This document shows, in pieces, positions 33,829-34,449 of a stretch of DNA of 34,449 nucleotides. This stretch comes from Oxalobacteraceae bacterium (GTDB lineage Bacteria; Pseudomonadota; Gammaproteobacteria; Burkholderiales; Burkholderiaceae_D): NCBI GenBank assembly GCA_947464955.1, contig CANHZI010000031.1:1-34449 (forward strand). The letters are read 5' to 3'. The notes below the pieces were generated by a model. That model had not been told where the DNA came from. It did no database searches and was given only the letters and a program-made list of their open reading frames with translations. A program made the position numbers and the translations under genes. How positions within the stretch are numbered: position 1 is the first letter of the stretch; every line of letters begins with the position of its first letter.

Positions 33829-34449
33829 ACTTCAATTCCCGCAGACAAGCCTAAAAGTCACTGGATCCCTGGCACATGGGTAGAGAGCTGTACACCTTGT
33901 CCAGATCCAACGACAAAAACATTGGATCCAACGAACTGTCCTTCAGGTACTGTACCAAGGTCGAATTCGCGGATCGATACAACGACTTACAATTGTTCGA
34001 GTGGCGCAGCTGTTGATAGTACAAGTACTACAACGCAAGGAATTTGCGATCCGATCATCTGTACGCCGAACACTTCCAAAGAAACAGTAGCTTGTGGCGC
34101 GGGTTACGGCGGCGGAACAAAAACGCGAGATGTCGAAGTAACCTGTCCAAATGGAATAATTAAGCCAGGTGTCACAACACTTGGATCGTGGGTGGATAGT
34201 TGTATTCCATGCAGTACGACAAAAACCGTCAACTCAGATCCAACCTGCCCATCAGGACAGTACCCAGTAGTTGGTTCAAAAATCACGACAATTACGTACA
34301 ACTGTTCGACAGGAACAGAGGTCTCAACTCCGACTGTCACAAATCCTGGCACATGCTTGCCTTGCTCTACAAGTTCGAGTGAAAGCCAAGCGTGCCCAGT
34401 AGGATTTACTGGTACCCAAACCAGAATGAAGACTGTGAATGTTTGCTCA
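33829..34449 (+). pseudogene. Headless cysteine-rich modular reading frame (runs off right edge)
   Basis: From just after an in-frame TAA at 33826-33828 the frame stays open to the window edge (about 207 codons), but it has no ATG, GTG or early TTG, no ribosome site and no signal peptide. It encodes about four modules of about 50 residues rich in Cys, Thr, Ser and Pro. Modules 1 and 3 match closely: WVESCTPC...NCPSG...TYNCSSG and WVDSCIPC...TCPSG...TYNCSTG, 104 codons apart. Such repeats occur in large secreted surface proteins. It is probably a 5'-truncated or frameshifted fragment, or the 3' continuation of a rearranged gene; an assembly error is another possibility. No function can be given. 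Confidence 0.55.

Overview
The window looks like chromosomal DNA of a betaproteobacterium, most likely Burkholderiales close to Oxalobacteraceae such as Undibacterium. This rests on the ribF-ileS order, the overall protein flavour and the moderate GC content; it was inferred by reading and no database was searched. Most of it is ordinary housekeeping and envelope biology. I saw no tRNA, rRNA, CRISPR array, phage genes or transposase.

Layout. 1-1960 (minus): the 5' end of ileS (runs off the left edge) and ribF, separated by a REP doublet (REPIN-like). 2283-6663: two divergent lipoprotein genes, one a beta-propeller protein with a C-terminal haem c site that resembles the hydrazine-synthase-alpha family, the other a PQQ/WD40-like propeller. 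6819-8183: a tandem HD-GYP protein. 8222-12380 (minus): a short KdpD-like kinase, KdpE and the Kup potassium transporter in one direction, with no kdpFABC. 12603-15873: a TonB-like protein (minus) divergent from a NarL-type response regulator and histidine kinase (plus); the region between them carries repeated CTAG dyads. 16222-18435: the periplasmic protease Prc. 18533-20592: a di-haem and a tri-haem cytochrome c gene overlapping by four bases. 20756-23425: a secreted M1 aminopeptidase. 23689-25656: a secreted protein I do not recognise.

25730-33103 is the most interesting block. A near-perfect sigma-54 promoter (TGGCAC-N5-TTGC) with two upstream half-dyad sites 20 bp apart precedes a tight operon: periplasmic adaptor, ABC ATPase, two different FtsX/MacB-type permeases, an NtrC-type sigma-54 activator and its histidine kinase. 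The kinase has two membrane helices with almost no periplasmic loop. The arrangement suggests a self-regulating export system in which the transporter itself may report to the kinase. The parts belong to known families; the integrated behaviour is my inference.

33258-33809 is thymidine kinase. From 33829 to the right edge a cysteine-rich, threonine-rich modular reading frame stays open but has no start codon or signal peptide. It looks like a headless fragment of a large secreted repeat protein.
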